Origin: Pseudochelatococcus lubricantis
Lineage (GTDB): Bacteria > Pseudomonadota > Alphaproteobacteria > Rhizobiales > Beijerinckiaceae
Length of the DNA: 64,000 nucleotides
Assembly: GCF_011762225.1 (NCBI RefSeq)
Contig: NZ_JAASQI010000001.1
Span: 310,001 to 374,000, forward strand
Direction of reading: 5' to 3'
A program made the translations under genes and the position numbers. Positions 1-8,988 of the stretch are shown here, in pieces. The notes beneath the pieces were generated by a model. The model was not told where the DNA came from. It did no database searches and saw only the letters and a program-made list of their open reading frames with translations. Every line of letters begins with the position of its first letter. Positions within the stretch are counted from its first letter, which is position 1.

Positions 1-954
1 CGCCCCAAGGGCACACGGGTGCCCCGCCGCGGCGCAGACGCACGCGAGTCGCGCGCCCTCAGCGGAGAGCGCGAGCACGTTCGCGCTGGCGCGATCACCG
101 ATCCGGGCGGCCGTACGGTCAAGGTCGAACGGCTGGTACCGATGCCGAAGCTCGCCGAGCGGTCGGCCCGCAAGGTCCGGCCCGACCTGCCGGATGAGGC
201 GCGCGAGGGCGGCTTCAGAAAGCGGGACGGCTTCGACAGGCGCGGTCCTGCGAGCGCTGACTCCCAGCGTCCCGCCCGGCGGTTCGGACGGGACGAGCAG
301 GGCGATGAGCGGCGCACTTTCGCCGACCGCGCCAATCGTCCGGCCGGTCGCCCCGACGAAGGCTTCCGACGGGATCGCGACGACCGCCCGCGCGGCGACA
401 GGCCGGGCTTCCGACCGCATGGTGACAGGCCCCAGGGCGACCGGCCGTCTGGCGATCGTCCGCGTGGCAAGAGTTTCCGTGACGAAGGTTTCGGCGGCGA
501 TCGCCCGCGCGGCGACCGGCCGGGTTTCCGGCCGCATGGTGACAGGCCCCAGGGCGACCGGCCGTCTGGTGATCGTCCGCGAGGCAAGAGTTTTCGTGAC
601 GGAGGTTTCGGCGGCGATCGCCCGCGCGGCGACCGGCCGGGCTTCCGGCCGCACGGTGACAGGCCCCAGGGCGACCGGCCGTCTGGCGATCGTCCGCGTG
701 GCAAGAGTTTTCGTGATGAAGGTTTCCGCAGCGAGCGCCCGTCCGGCGAGAAGCGGCCGGAGCGGAAATTCGCCGGCAAATCGTTTGAGAAAAAGCCGTT
801 TCGTGGCCAAGCGGCGGATGATAGCCAGTCACGCGGCAGGCGGGATTTCGGTGGGCGTGATCGCTTCGCCGGCAAACCGCCGTCGGGAAAGTCGTTCGGC
901 GGCAAACCTTCCGGTTCGCGTCCAGGCGGCTCGCGTCCGCCGCGCAAGTCGTAA
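1..954 (+). CDS. Pseudouridine synthase, C-terminal part (gene runs off the window start)
   Basis: The frame is open from base 1, so the start and catalytic domain lie outside the window. The first 60 or so residues (motif ITDPGGRTVKVERL) resemble the end of RluB-type rRNA pseudouridine synthases, which in Rhizobiales often sit just before rsmD, as here. The rest is a strongly basic tail rich in Gly, Arg, Asp and Pro with three near-identical 39-residue units (GDRPGFRPHGDRPQGDRP type), followed by a Lys/Gly/Ser-rich end. Such disordered basic tails are common on alphaproteobacterial members of the family and probably help bind RNA. The family call rests on a short non-catalytic stretch plus context; the tail composition is seen directly. 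Confidence 0.7.
   Translation, partial: RPKGTRVPRRGADARESRALSGEREHVRAGAITDPGGRTVKVERLVPMPKLAERSARKVRPDLPDEAREGGFRKRDGFDRRGPASADSQRPARRFGRDEQGDERRTFADRANRPAGRPDEGFRRDRDDRPRGDRPGFRPHGDRPQGDRPSGDRPRGKSFRDEGFGGDRPRGDRPGFRPHGDRPQGDRPSGDRPRGKSFRDGGFGGDRPRGDRPGFRPHGDRPQGDRPSGDRPRGKSFRDEGFRSERPSGEKRPERKFAGKSFEKKPFRGQAADDSQSRGRRDFGGRDRFAGKPPSGKSFGGKPSGSRPGGSRPPRKS
382..732 (+). repeat. Three tandem 117-bp coding repeats in the pseudouridine synthase tail
   Basis: Copies start at 382, 499 and 616 and keep the reading frame (117 bp = 39 codons). Each encodes a DRPRGDRPGFRPHG block followed by GDRPQGDRPSGDRPRGKSF. The copies differ by only a few bases, which suggests recent duplication by slippage or recombination. 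Confidence 0.95.
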
Positions 955-978
955 ATGCTTGAGTGACGGAGGCAGCGG

Positions 979-1569
979 TTGCGTATCGTCGCAGGCCGTT
1001 TCAAGGGCCGCGCCCTGACCACGCCGAAGTCGGACGCAATCCGTCCGACGTCGGATCGCGTGCGCGAGACCATCTTCAATGTGCTGGCGCACGCCTATGG
1101 CGATCCCGTGACCGGCGCGCGGGTGCTGGACCTGTTCGCCGGCACGGGCGCGATGGCGCTGGAGGCCATCTCGCGCGGTGCGGCCTTCGCGCTGCTGGTC
1201 GATGACGGCGCGGAAGCGCGTGCCGTCATCCGCACCAATACGGATGCGCTGGGCGTCGGCGGCCTGACGCGCATCTACCGGCGCGATGCGACAAAGCTCG
1301 GCGAGGCAAAGCCGCTGGAACCATTCTCCCTGGTGTTCTGCGATCCGCCCTACGGCCGCGGACTGGCGGAGAAAGCGCTCACCGCTGCCCGCGAAGGCGG
1401 CTGGCTCACCGACGACGCGCTCGTGGTGGTGGAAGAGGCGAGCGATGCCGCCTTCGTCTTTCCCGAAGGTTTCGAGAAGCTGGAAACCCGCGACTACGGC
1501 GACACGCGCTTGTCCGTCGGGCGCAGGGTGCTTTCAACTGCGCCCGAACAGGCGCTCGATGTCGGATAG
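979..1569 (+). CDS. rsmD: 16S rRNA (guanine(966)-N(2))-methyltransferase RsmD
   Basis: Cytosolic SAM-dependent enzyme that methylates G966 of 16S rRNA during small-subunit assembly. The 196-residue protein starts with the family-typical MRIVAGRFKGR, has the SAM-binding loop DLFAGTGAMALEA (about 51-63) and the catalytic DPPYG motif (122-126). The start is TTG at 979, supported by a GGAGG Shine-Dalgarno at 968-972; no ATG lies in a better place. It follows the pseudouridine synthase by 24 bp, probably in one operon. Its last 36 bp overlap the 3' end of mutL on the other strand. Confidence 0.93.
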   Translation: MRIVAGRFKGRALTTPKSDAIRPTSDRVRETIFNVLAHAYGDPVTGARVLDLFAGTGAMALEAISRGAAFALLVDDGAEARAVIRTNTDALGVGGLTRIYRRDATKLGEAKPLEPFSLVFCDPPYGRGLAEKALTAAREGGWLTDDALVVVEEASDAAFVFPEGFEKLETRDYGDTRLSVGRRVLSTAPEQALDVG

Positions 1570-3432
1570 TTTGAGTTCGACGTAGGTCGGGCGGCCGTGG
1601 TTGCATTGGCCAGAGAAGGGGGTCGCCTCCATCTCGCGCAGCAGGGCGTTCATTTCATCGGGGCGCAGCCGCCGGCCAGAACGCACGGAGCCGTGGCAGG
1701 CCATGGTCGCGAGGACGTGGTCGAGCCGTTCGTCGAGTGCGCGGGCATCGCCCCATTCGGTCAGCGTGTCCGCGACATCCCGCACCAGTGCCCGGATGTC
1801 GCCGCCCACGAGCGCTGCCGGCACCTCCTGCACGGCGACCGCCCCCGCACCGAAGCCCTCGACGACAAGGCCGAGCGCCGCGAGCGTGTCGCCATGAGCG
1901 AGCAGCCGGTCGGCCTCGGACGGGTCGAATTCCACGATTTCCGGAATAAGCACGAGTTGCCGCGCGATGCCGCTGGCGGCGCGCTCGCGCTTCAGCCGCT
2001 CGTACACCAGCCGCTCGTGAGCTGCGTGCTGGTCGACAATGACGATGCCGTCGCGCGTCTGGCTGATGATGTAGTTCTCGTGCACCTGCGCGCGGGCCGC
2101 GCCGAGCGGCTGCTCCACGGCTTCCGCCATGGCGGCGGTCTCGCCGGCGCGCGCATCCGCCGCTGGAGGGGCAAAGGCGTGAAACGCCGTTTGCGGGCTA
2201 TCCGCGAAGCCAGTCGGCGCCTGCCAGTTGTCGAAGGTGGTGGGCGCGGGGCGGGCCCGCCCGCCGAAAACGGAGGAGGGGAAGGGCTGGCCGGTGTGGA
2301 TGTGCAGATCCGGCTGCGGCGCGCCCTGCATCGGCGGGCTCATCGCTTCCGGTATGGACTGCGGCCGTAACGCCGCCAGCGTTCGCAAGCCGCCGGTGGT
2401 CGTTGCGCGGTGGCCCGCGCCCGCAAGGGCCTGTTTGAGCGCGCCCACGATCAGCCCGCGCACCAGACCGGGGTCGCGGAAGCGCACTTCGGACTTGGCC
2501 GGATGCACGTTGACATCGACAAGGCGCGGATCGCAGGCGATGCGCAGCATCAGCGCCGGATGGCGGTCGCTGGGCAGGAAATCCATGTAGGCGGCACGCA
2601 CCGCACCCAGTATCTGCTTGTCGCGCACCGGGCGGCCGTTGACGGTGGCGTGGATGTGCGTGGAGGTGCCGCGGTGATAGGTCGGCAGGCCGGCAAAGCC
2701 CGTCACCGCCACGCCCTCGCGCTCCGCGTCGATGGGGACGGCGTTGGGCGCGAACTCGGCGCCCAGAATGCGTGCGAGACGGCGCAGCAGCGCGGCCTCG
2801 TCGTCGCCTTCCGCCGGCAGGTCGACGGTGGAAAGGTGATCGCCCGCGACCGTGAAGCGCACCTGCGGATGCGCCAGCGCCAGCCTTTTCACGGCTTCGA
2901 CCGCGGCCTGGGCCTCGGCGCGGTCGCTCTTCAGGAATTTCAGCCGTGCCGGAGTGGCGGAGAACAGGTCCGTCACCTCGATGCGCGTGCCACGGCCTGC
3001 CGGCGCCGGGCGGACGGACTCCTTGCGCCCGCCGTCCACCACGATGGCCCAGCCGTTGGGATCCGTCCCGTTGCGGGTGAGGATGGACAGGTGCGCCACA
3101 GCGCCGATGGACGGCAGCGCCTCGCCCCGGAAGCCGAGCGAGCGGATGTCGAACAGATCGCCCTCGGGCAGTTTGGAGGTCGCGTGGCGCTCCACCGCGA
3201 GATCGAGGTCGATGGCCGACATGCCGCAGCCATCGTCCGTGACGCGGATCAGCCGTTTGCCGCCCGCCTCCACCACCACCTCGATGGCGCGGGCGCCGGC
3301 ATCAACCGCATTCTCGACCAGCTCCTTGATGGCGGCGGCTGGCCGCTCGATCACCTCGCCAGCGGCGATGCGATCGATCAGGACAGGTTCGAGACGGCGG
3401 ACTGCCAAGCCAGCTGCGATGCCTGCTGCCAT
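1534..3432 (-). CDS. mutL: DNA mismatch repair protein MutL
   Basis: MutL couples MutS mismatch recognition to strand removal. The 632-residue protein has the GHKL ATPase domain at the N-terminus: IAAGEVIERPA (22-32), ENAVDAGA (40-47), DDGCGM (66-71), GFRGEAL (100-106). A Pro/Ala-rich linker (about 345-445) leads to the C-terminal dimerization domain, which carries the endonuclease motif DQHAAHE (467-473) followed by E478, and QCNHGRPTY near the end. MutL is therefore predicted to nick DNA itself, as in most bacteria without MutH. The 3' end overlaps rsmD convergently. pgi lies 17 bp upstream on the same strand. Confidence 0.95.
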   Translation of the reverse strand: MAAGIAAGLAVRRLEPVLIDRIAAGEVIERPAAAIKELVENAVDAGARAIEVVVEAGGKRLIRVTDDGCGMSAIDLDLAVERHATSKLPEGDLFDIRSLGFRGEALPSIGAVAHLSILTRNGTDPNGWAIVVDGGRKESVRPAPAGRGTRIEVTDLFSATPARLKFLKSDRAEAQAAVEAVKRLALAHPQVRFTVAGDHLSTVDLPAEGDDEAALLRRLARILGAEFAPNAVPIDAEREGVAVTGFAGLPTYHRGTSTHIHATVNGRPVRDKQILGAVRAAYMDFLPSDRHPALMLRIACDPRLVDVNVHPAKSEVRFRDPGLVRGLIVGALKQALAGAGHRATTTGGLRTLAALRPQSIPEAMSPPMQGAPQPDLHIHTGQPFPSSVFGGRARPAPTTFDNWQAPTGFADSPQTAFHAFAPPAADARAGETAAMAEAVEQPLGAARAQVHENYIISQTRDGIVIVDQHAAHERLVYERLKRERAASGIARQLVLIPEIVEFDPSEADRLLAHGDTLAALGLVVEGFGAGAVAVQEVPAALVGGDIRALVRDVADTLTEWGDARALDERLDHVLATMACHGSVRSGRRLRPDEMNALLREMEATPFSGQCNHGRPTYVELKLSDIERLFGRS

Positions 3433-3449
3433 GCCATTCAGCTCCGCCG

Positions 3450-4784
3450 TCAGCCCCGGCCTTCGGCCAGATACTGCTTGGCGAGCACCTTCGCTTCCTC
3501 GACGGCCGGCTGGTCGAACGGATCGATGCCGAGCGCGAAGCCGGTGAGGATCGTCTCCAGCATGAACTGCGCGAGCAGCGCGCCAAGAGTGTACTCGTCG
3601 AGGCGCTGCAGGCGGATCTGGCGCACAGGCCGGCCGTTGGCCGCGAAAGTGTCCGTCATGGCAAGCCCTTGTGCAGCCACGAAATCACCCACGTGCTTGC
3701 CGGCGAAACCGGCCTGGCCGGCGCGCGCGGCCAGTTCCGCGTCGATGAGCGGGCCCGTGCCCTTCACGTCGAGGGTGATGACCGTGAACAGCTTGTCGCG
3801 CGGCCCGTCGAGATAGAGCTGCTGCTGGCTGTGCTGATCGACGGGGCCGAGCGCGCCCACGGGCTGCGAGCCGAGGCCCTTCTTGCCCAGGCTCTCGGCC
3901 CAGAGCTGGATCCACCACTTGGCGAAGCGCTCCAGCCGGTCAGTATAGGCCATCAGCACGGCGATGCCCTTGCCTTCGAGATGGGCCGCGACATTGAGCG
4001 CCGCGCCGACCGCCGGCTGGATGGCATGCACGTCGCCATCCTTCAGCGAGGCGACGACCGCGCGCGCGCCGGCGCGAATGGCGTCGATATCGAGACCGAG
4101 AATGGCGGCGGGCAGCAGGCCGACGTTGCTCAGCACGGAATAGCGGCCACCAATGCCGGTGTGGTGGTCGAGGAACTGGACGCCCTCCGGCTCCAGCAGA
4201 TCGCGCAGCGGATGCGCCTTGCCGTCCTTACGCGGTTCGGACAGGCCGAGGATGAGGCTTGCGGCGCGGTCGCGCAGCCCCGCCTCGTCCAGCTTCGCGA
4301 GCAGGGTGATCGCCTGGATCAGCGTCTCGCCCGTGCCGCCGGACTTGGAAACCGCCAGCACCCGTGTGGTATCGAGCGGCAGGCGCTCCAGCGTGATGCC
4401 GAAGGTAACGGGATCGAGGTTGTCGAAGAAATGCAGGCGCGGCTCGTCGCGCCGGCCGAGGCCCGGCACCTGATAGAACGCAAGCTGTGCCAGCGCCTGC
4501 GCGCCGAGGCTCGACCCGCCGGTGCCGAGCACGACGATGTCGGTGACGGGCGAGGCGCCCAGAAACCGCGTCGCCGCGCCGTGGATGGCGGGCAGGTCGT
4601 CGCTCCCGCCGGCGACGTCGACGAGCGGCAGATCGCCCTTCTCCACAGCGGCGTTGAGGCGCGCGAGCGCGGTCCCTACGGCAGCGAAGGCCGCATCGAT
4701 CGCCGTGTCCGGCAGGCCGTTGCCGCCGATGCGGGAGGCGCGCGCCAGATCGATGGATTGCTGAAATGCGATGGTTCCCGACAT
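3450..4784 (-). CDS. pgi: Glucose-6-phosphate isomerase
   Basis: Interconverts glucose-6-phosphate and fructose-6-phosphate in the cytosol. At 444 residues it is the short form, about 100 residues less than the E. coli enzyme. Visible motifs are VLGTGGSSLGAQAL in the first SIS domain, SKSGGTGETL for sugar-phosphate binding, GGRYSVLSNVGLLPAA in the second, DQHSQQQLY, and FDQPAVEEAK near the C-terminus, which matches the family signature. It lies between mutL (17 bp) and the M16 gene (26 bp) on the same strand, so cotranscription is likely although functions differ. Confidence 0.93.
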   Translation of the reverse strand: MSGTIAFQQSIDLARASRIGGNGLPDTAIDAAFAAVGTALARLNAAVEKGDLPLVDVAGGSDDLPAIHGAATRFLGASPVTDIVVLGTGGSSLGAQALAQLAFYQVPGLGRRDEPRLHFFDNLDPVTFGITLERLPLDTTRVLAVSKSGGTGETLIQAITLLAKLDEAGLRDRAASLILGLSEPRKDGKAHPLRDLLEPEGVQFLDHHTGIGGRYSVLSNVGLLPAAILGLDIDAIRAGARAVVASLKDGDVHAIQPAVGAALNVAAHLEGKGIAVLMAYTDRLERFAKWWIQLWAESLGKKGLGSQPVGALGPVDQHSQQQLYLDGPRDKLFTVITLDVKGTGPLIDAELAARAGQAGFAGKHVGDFVAAQGLAMTDTFAANGRPVRQIRLQRLDEYTLGALLAQFMLETILTGFALGIDPFDQPAVEEAKVLAKQYLAEGRG

Positions 4785-4810
4785 AATTCCTCGCCCCGTT
4801 TGTGCGGATG

Positions 4811-6109
4811 TCAGGCCAGCCCCTCCGGCCGCCCCGCCGCGATGACAAGCAGTTTGCTCGTTCCGAAAAGCCGCTCGCCGACACGCCTGACATCGGCGAG
4901 CGTCACCGCCTCGACAAGGCCGCGCCGCCGGTCGATGTAGTCGATGCCAAGGTCGTCGAGCGCGATCTGCAGCAACTGACGGGCGATCTTGGCCGAGTTG
5001 TCGAACTGCAGCGGATAGGAGCCGATGAGGTATTGCTTGGCCTTGGCGAGTTCGTCCGTGTCCGGGCCGTCGGCCGTCAGGCGGGCGATTTCCGCGCGAA
5101 TGACGGCGAGCGATTCGGCCGCGCGCTCATTCTTGGTGGCGGTGCCGCCCACCAGAAGGCCGGCCGCGCGCAGCGGCACGAGCGAGGTGGAGACGCCGTA
5201 GGCCAGTCCGCGCTTCTCGCGCACCTCCTGGAACAGCCGCGAGGTGAACGCGCCGCCGCCCAGAATGTGGTTGAACACGATCCCAGCCATGAAATCCGGA
5301 TCGTTGCGCAGGAAGCCCGGCACCGCGAAGCGCAGGGACGTCTGCGGCACGTCGACATCGATGACCTCAAGCGCGCCTGACGCCAGCGGCGCCGCCGGCG
5401 CGACGGCGGGCACCTGCCCGCCTGCCGGCAGATCGCCGAAGACGGCGTCGAGCTGCGCCGAGAGCGTCGCGGCGTCAATGGCGCCGACCACGCTGACGGT
5501 GAGATTCACCCGGGTGAGCGCTGCGGGCTTGATGGCGAGGAAGATGTCGCGGTCGAGCGCCGGCACGGTATCGATGCTGCCCTTGACGGGCTGCGCGTAG
5601 GGGTGGCCGGAGAACGCCCGTGCGAACAGGGCGCGGCTCGCGAGTGTGTCCGGGTCGTTCGCCTCGTGCCGCAGGCCGGCGAGCAGCTGCTCGCGCACGC
5701 GCGCCACGGCGCTGTCGTCGAAACGCGGCTCCGTCAGCGCGAGGCGCAGCAGCTCGAACGCCTGCCCGGCGTGGCGCGCCAGAGTCTTCAGCGAACCCCG
5801 CCAGGTGTCGCGGTCGGCGGAGAAGTGCAGCTCGATGGCGTGTTCCGCGAGCTTTTCCTGGAAGGCTTCGGAATCGTAGGGGCCCGCGCCCTCGTCGAGC
5901 AGGCTCGCGAACAGCTTCGCGGCGCCGGCCCTGTCCGCCGGGTCGAGGGACGCGCCGCCCCTGAATGCGAACTCCACCGCGATGAGGGGAACAGCGTATT
6001 CCTCAACGAGCCAGGCCTCGATGCCGCCGGGCGAAACGACGCGCTGGATGGCGCGCGAAGCGGACGTCTGACTGGAAGCGTTTGCGGAACCCGGCTCGAC
6101 AAGCGACAT
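4811..6109 (-). CDS. M16 family peptidase-like protein without the zinc motif (non-catalytic partner)
   Basis: The 432-residue protein has the two-lobed M16 (pitrilysin/processing-peptidase) fold: an N-terminal lobe starting near residue 20 and a C-terminal lobe with VREKRGLAYGVSTSL, the Arg/Tyr pair typical of the family. Where active enzymes have HFLEH, this protein reads KLFAS (65-69), so both zinc ligands and the catalytic Glu are gone. It lies directly downstream of an M16 gene that keeps HFLEH. Such pairs are known as heterodimers in which one subunit is catalytic. Substrate unknown; no obvious signal peptide is visible. Confidence 0.9.
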   Translation of the reverse strand: MSLVEPGSANASSQTSASRAIQRVVSPGGIEAWLVEEYAVPLIAVEFAFRGGASLDPADRAGAAKLFASLLDEGAGPYDSEAFQEKLAEHAIELHFSADRDTWRGSLKTLARHAGQAFELLRLALTEPRFDDSAVARVREQLLAGLRHEANDPDTLASRALFARAFSGHPYAQPVKGSIDTVPALDRDIFLAIKPAALTRVNLTVSVVGAIDAATLSAQLDAVFGDLPAGGQVPAVAPAAPLASGALEVIDVDVPQTSLRFAVPGFLRNDPDFMAGIVFNHILGGGAFTSRLFQEVREKRGLAYGVSTSLVPLRAAGLLVGGTATKNERAAESLAVIRAEIARLTADGPDTDELAKAKQYLIGSYPLQFDNSAKIARQLLQIALDDLGIDYIDRRRGLVEAVTLADVRRVGERLFGTSKLLVIAAGRPEGLA

Positions 6110-6168
6110 GCGAAAACCTCGACAGAAACGGAAAGCGCCGGATCAGGCGCGGAAGGCGGCCGGCGTCG

Positions 6169-7533
6169 TCATGCGGGCAGCAGGAAGCCGGATGTGTGCG
6201 GCCGGCTCAGGAAACGCCGCGCCGCCTCCTGAATGGCACCCGCATCGACCGCCTCGATGCGGTCCGTCCACTGCTGAACGTCCGCCACGGTTTCGCCGAT
6301 GGCGAGCGCCGACCCGTAGATATGGGCCATGTGCACCTGGCTGTCCTGCGCATAAATCATCTCGGAGACGAAACGGGTGCGCGCGCGCGTCAGCTCCGCC
6401 TCGTTCACGCCGTCCTCGACGAGGCGCGTCACGACCTTGCCCACCGCCTCGTCCAGCGCGTCGAGCGTGACGCCTGATGCCGGCACGGCATAGATGTCGA
6501 AGCGGGAATCGTCGAGCATCGTGGCATGGTAGCTCGCGCCGGCGTTCACCGCCACGCCCTGGTCGAGCACCAGATGGCGGTAGAGCAGGGACGTCGGCCC
6601 CCCGCCCAGAATTTCGGCCAGCAGCTCAAGCGCATAGGCCTCCTGCCCGGTCTGGGTGCGCACGGAGGGGACGAGCCACGCGCGCTGCAGGTAGGGCTGC
6701 TCAACACGCGCATCCGCGACTGAAACGCGCTTCATGGCAACGGGAAGGGGCTCGCGCGGGCGCTGGCGCTGCGGCCGTTCGCCGCGGGCGGCGATCCGGC
6801 CATAGGTGCTTTCGGCCAGCGCGATCACCTCATCGGCCTCCACGTCGCCGGCAACGACCAGTATCGCGTTCTCCGGCGTGTAGAAGCGCCGATAGTAGGC
6901 GAGCGCGTCGTGCCGGTCGAGGGTCTCGATCTCGTGCTGCCAGCCGATGATCGGGGTGCCGTAGGGATTGTGCGTGTAAAGCGTGGCGGCGAGCGCCTCC
7001 GACAGTTGCGCCGATGGATCGGTGTCCGTGCGCATGCGCCGCTCCTCCAGCACGACGAGCCGTTCCGGGTCCACGGCCGCGTCGTCCAGCGTGAGGCCGG
7101 TCATGCGGTCGGACTCGAAGGCCATCATCGTGCCGAGATGCTCCTTCGCGATGCGCTGGTAATAGGCGGTGTAGTCATAGGAGGTGAAGGCGTTTTCCTG
7201 CCCGCCGAGACTTGCCACGAGGTGCGAGAACTCGCCGGCCGGGTGTGTCGCCGTGCCCTTGAACATCAGATGTTCGAGAAAATGCGCGATGCCGGACTTG
7301 CGTAGCGGATCATCGCCCGAGCCGTTGCGGTACCACACCATATGGGTGACGACCGGCACCCGCCTGTCAGGAATCACGACGACGTCGAGGCCGTTGGCGA
7401 GCGTGCGGGTCACCACTTCCGGCCCTGCCTTCGTGCTGGTTCCGGTGCCGGCGGCCTGTCCGGCGGCGGAGATGGAGCCTTCACCCGTGGAACTCGCGCC
7501 GCTGGAATCCGGGCCGGAAAATGGACTGGTCAT
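6169..7533 (-). CDS. M16 family zinc metallopeptidase (catalytic subunit)
   Basis: Processing-peptidase-like endoprotease of 454 residues from the ATG at 7533. The zinc site HFLEH is at 84-88 within GIAHFLEHLMFKGT, followed by the conserved stretch GGQENAFTSYDYTAYY and by EERRMRTD, which contains candidate distal Glu residues. A Ser/Gly/Thr-rich leader of about 38 residues precedes the domain. A TTG at 7539 is in frame, but GTGAG sits 6 bases before the ATG, so the ATG is preferred. The inactive homologue follows 59 bp downstream. Likely roles are peptide or signal-peptide degradation; the exact substrate cannot be read from sequence. Confidence 0.92.
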   Translation of the reverse strand: MTSPFSGPDSSGASSTGEGSISAAGQAAGTGTSTKAGPEVVTRTLANGLDVVVIPDRRVPVVTHMVWYRNGSGDDPLRKSGIAHFLEHLMFKGTATHPAGEFSHLVASLGGQENAFTSYDYTAYYQRIAKEHLGTMMAFESDRMTGLTLDDAAVDPERLVVLEERRMRTDTDPSAQLSEALAATLYTHNPYGTPIIGWQHEIETLDRHDALAYYRRFYTPENAILVVAGDVEADEVIALAESTYGRIAARGERPQRQRPREPLPVAMKRVSVADARVEQPYLQRAWLVPSVRTQTGQEAYALELLAEILGGGPTSLLYRHLVLDQGVAVNAGASYHATMLDDSRFDIYAVPASGVTLDALDEAVGKVVTRLVEDGVNEAELTRARTRFVSEMIYAQDSQVHMAHIYGSALAIGETVADVQQWTDRIEAVDAGAIQEAARRFLSRPHTSGFLLPA

Positions 7534-7659
7534 GCACAACTCACTTGTTCAGGGCGCGTCGGAGGGAAGGATCGGACGGCACGGAACCGCCCGCCGATGC
7601 GGCCCGGTGCGCGATCCGTGACAGGGGGCGCGCCGAATCCGGACGGCCCCGCTCCCGCA

Positions 7660-8346
7660 TCAATTGCGATTCTGGCTGTTGAGGAAGAAGTAGGGGCTCG
7701 CGGGATCGAGGCGATCCACCGGCGTGACCTCCGGCTCCGGAATCCGCGCCTTGTCGGAGGGCATGCGGTAGCCTTTCGGCGGCTCGGTCAAAGTCGCGCG
7801 TGCCGGCTCCTTCCCGTAGGCGACGGCCGGCTCTTTCTCCTTCTGCGACGCAGTGCCGCGCAGCTGGCGCGGGTCGAGCGGCCGTGCGCTGCAGGCGTCG
7901 CCATGGCAATCGTCGGCTGTGGGCGCCGGCACACCGCCGCCGCCGACACGCCGCCCGGCGCGCAGTTCGTCCGGCCTCAGAGGGCGGGCTTCCTCGTTGT
8001 CGCGGTTGACTGGCACAGGTTTGTTGGCGGCTTCGATCGCCCGCCGGCGCGCGGCGACATCCGGGTCCGTCGGCCAGTTCGGATGGCCGCCGCCCGCCGC
8101 GCGAGGTGGCGGCAGGTTGTTGCCGGCACTGGGCGGCAGCACGAGCGGCGCGCGCTCCTGATAGTCGATAGTGGGGGCGTCGCCCTCGATGATGCCGAGC
8201 TTGCCCAGCACGTCTTTCATGAAGACGCCGGTGGTGTCGCGTTCCTGCGCCAGAGCTTCCGACGATCCCGCCGCCATGCCGAAAGCCAGACCGGCGCAAA
8301 CCGTGCCAATGACAAGTCCGGCCTTTTTAAGATCAACGCGCGTCAT
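7660..8346 (-). CDS. Hypothetical secreted protein between lspA and the M16 genes
   Basis: A 228-residue protein that I do not assign to a named family. The ATG at 8346 follows GGGATGGGAC and begins a clear Sec signal peptide (MTRVDLKKAG, hydrophobic core LVIGTVCAGLAFGMAAG, likely cleavage after EALA). The mature part is Pro/Arg/Ala-rich and probably partly disordered, with two cysteines in ADDCHGDACSARPLDP. Its place in the ileS-lspA-M16 cluster suggests an envelope protein. The longer reading frame to 8424 gives an unlikely Gly/Arg-rich N-terminus. Confidence 0.75.
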   Translation of the reverse strand: MTRVDLKKAGLVIGTVCAGLAFGMAAGSSEALAQERDTTGVFMKDVLGKLGIIEGDAPTIDYQERAPLVLPPSAGNNLPPPRAAGGGHPNWPTDPDVAARRRAIEAANKPVPVNRDNEEARPLRPDELRAGRRVGGGGVPAPTADDCHGDACSARPLDPRQLRGTASQKEKEPAVAYGKEPARATLTEPPKGYRMPSDKARIPEPEVTPVDRLDPASPYFFLNSQNRN

Positions 8347-8472
8347 GTCCCATCCCGTTCCGCCGCAGAGCTTGCCCGCCCCGCCCAATCCGTCGGCCCG
8401 CGAGCCGTAACCGCGCCGCCGCATCCTGCCGCCTATCGTCCCGGCTGTCTGCGGCGATAATGGGGCAACGGC

Positions 8473-8988
8473 TCATTTTCCGTCCGAAGCCCCTTTTCGC
8501 CGCTCGATGACGAGCGAATCATACAGAAGTCCGGCCACCCCGGCAACAATGGCGGCGTCGGCCACGTTGAACACGTACCAGCTGAAGCCGAAGGCGTGGA
8601 GGTGCAGGAAGTCGAGCACCGCGCCATAGACGCTGCGGTCGATGGCGTTGCCGACGGCCCCGCCCAGAATCAGCCCGAGCGAGACGCCGACGAGCGTCGT
8701 CCGCGCCCGGCGCGCCCAGACGGCCATCACGATGGCCGCGCCCACCGATACGCCGACAAGCAGCCAGCGGCCCAGGTCGCTGTCCTGCTGGAACAGGCCG
8801 TAGGAGACGCCGCGGTTCCAGACCAGCACGATGTTGAAGAACGGCGTCACCTCCACGGCCCCGCGCGTGGCGATGTCGAGGACGTGATAGACCCAAAGCT
8901 TCGTCGCCTGGTCGAGGACGAGCGTGGCCAGCGCCGCGATGATGCCGGCCTGCTGCGGGGTGATGGCGCCGCGCGTCACGTCGTTCAT
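8473..8988 (-). CDS. lspA: Lipoprotein signal peptidase (signal peptidase II)
   Basis: Inner-membrane aspartyl protease that removes the signal peptide from prolipoproteins after lipidation. The 171-residue protein has four hydrophobic helices and all family motifs: NRGVSYGLF (58-66), [10 protein letters not shown] (109-118) followed by YGAVLDF with catalytic D126, and FNVADAAI with catalytic D144. The ATG at 8988 overlaps the ileS stop as ATGA, indicating translational coupling; the frame continues to 9108 only inside ileS. The ileS-lspA pair is widely conserved. Confidence 0.95.
   Translation of the reverse strand: MNDVTRGAITPQQAGIIAALATLVLDQATKLWVYHVLDIATRGAVEVTPFFNIVLVWNRGVSYGLFQQDSDLGRWLLVGVSVGAAIVMAVWARRARTTLVGVSLGLILGGAVGNAIDRSVYGAVLDFLHLHAFGFSWYVFNVADAAIVAGVAGLLYDSLVIERRKGASDGK

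Noticed and set aside
382-732. Regular repeats that could suggest a CRISPR array
   Set aside because: The 117-bp units are contiguous, in frame and have no spacers; they encode a protein tail.
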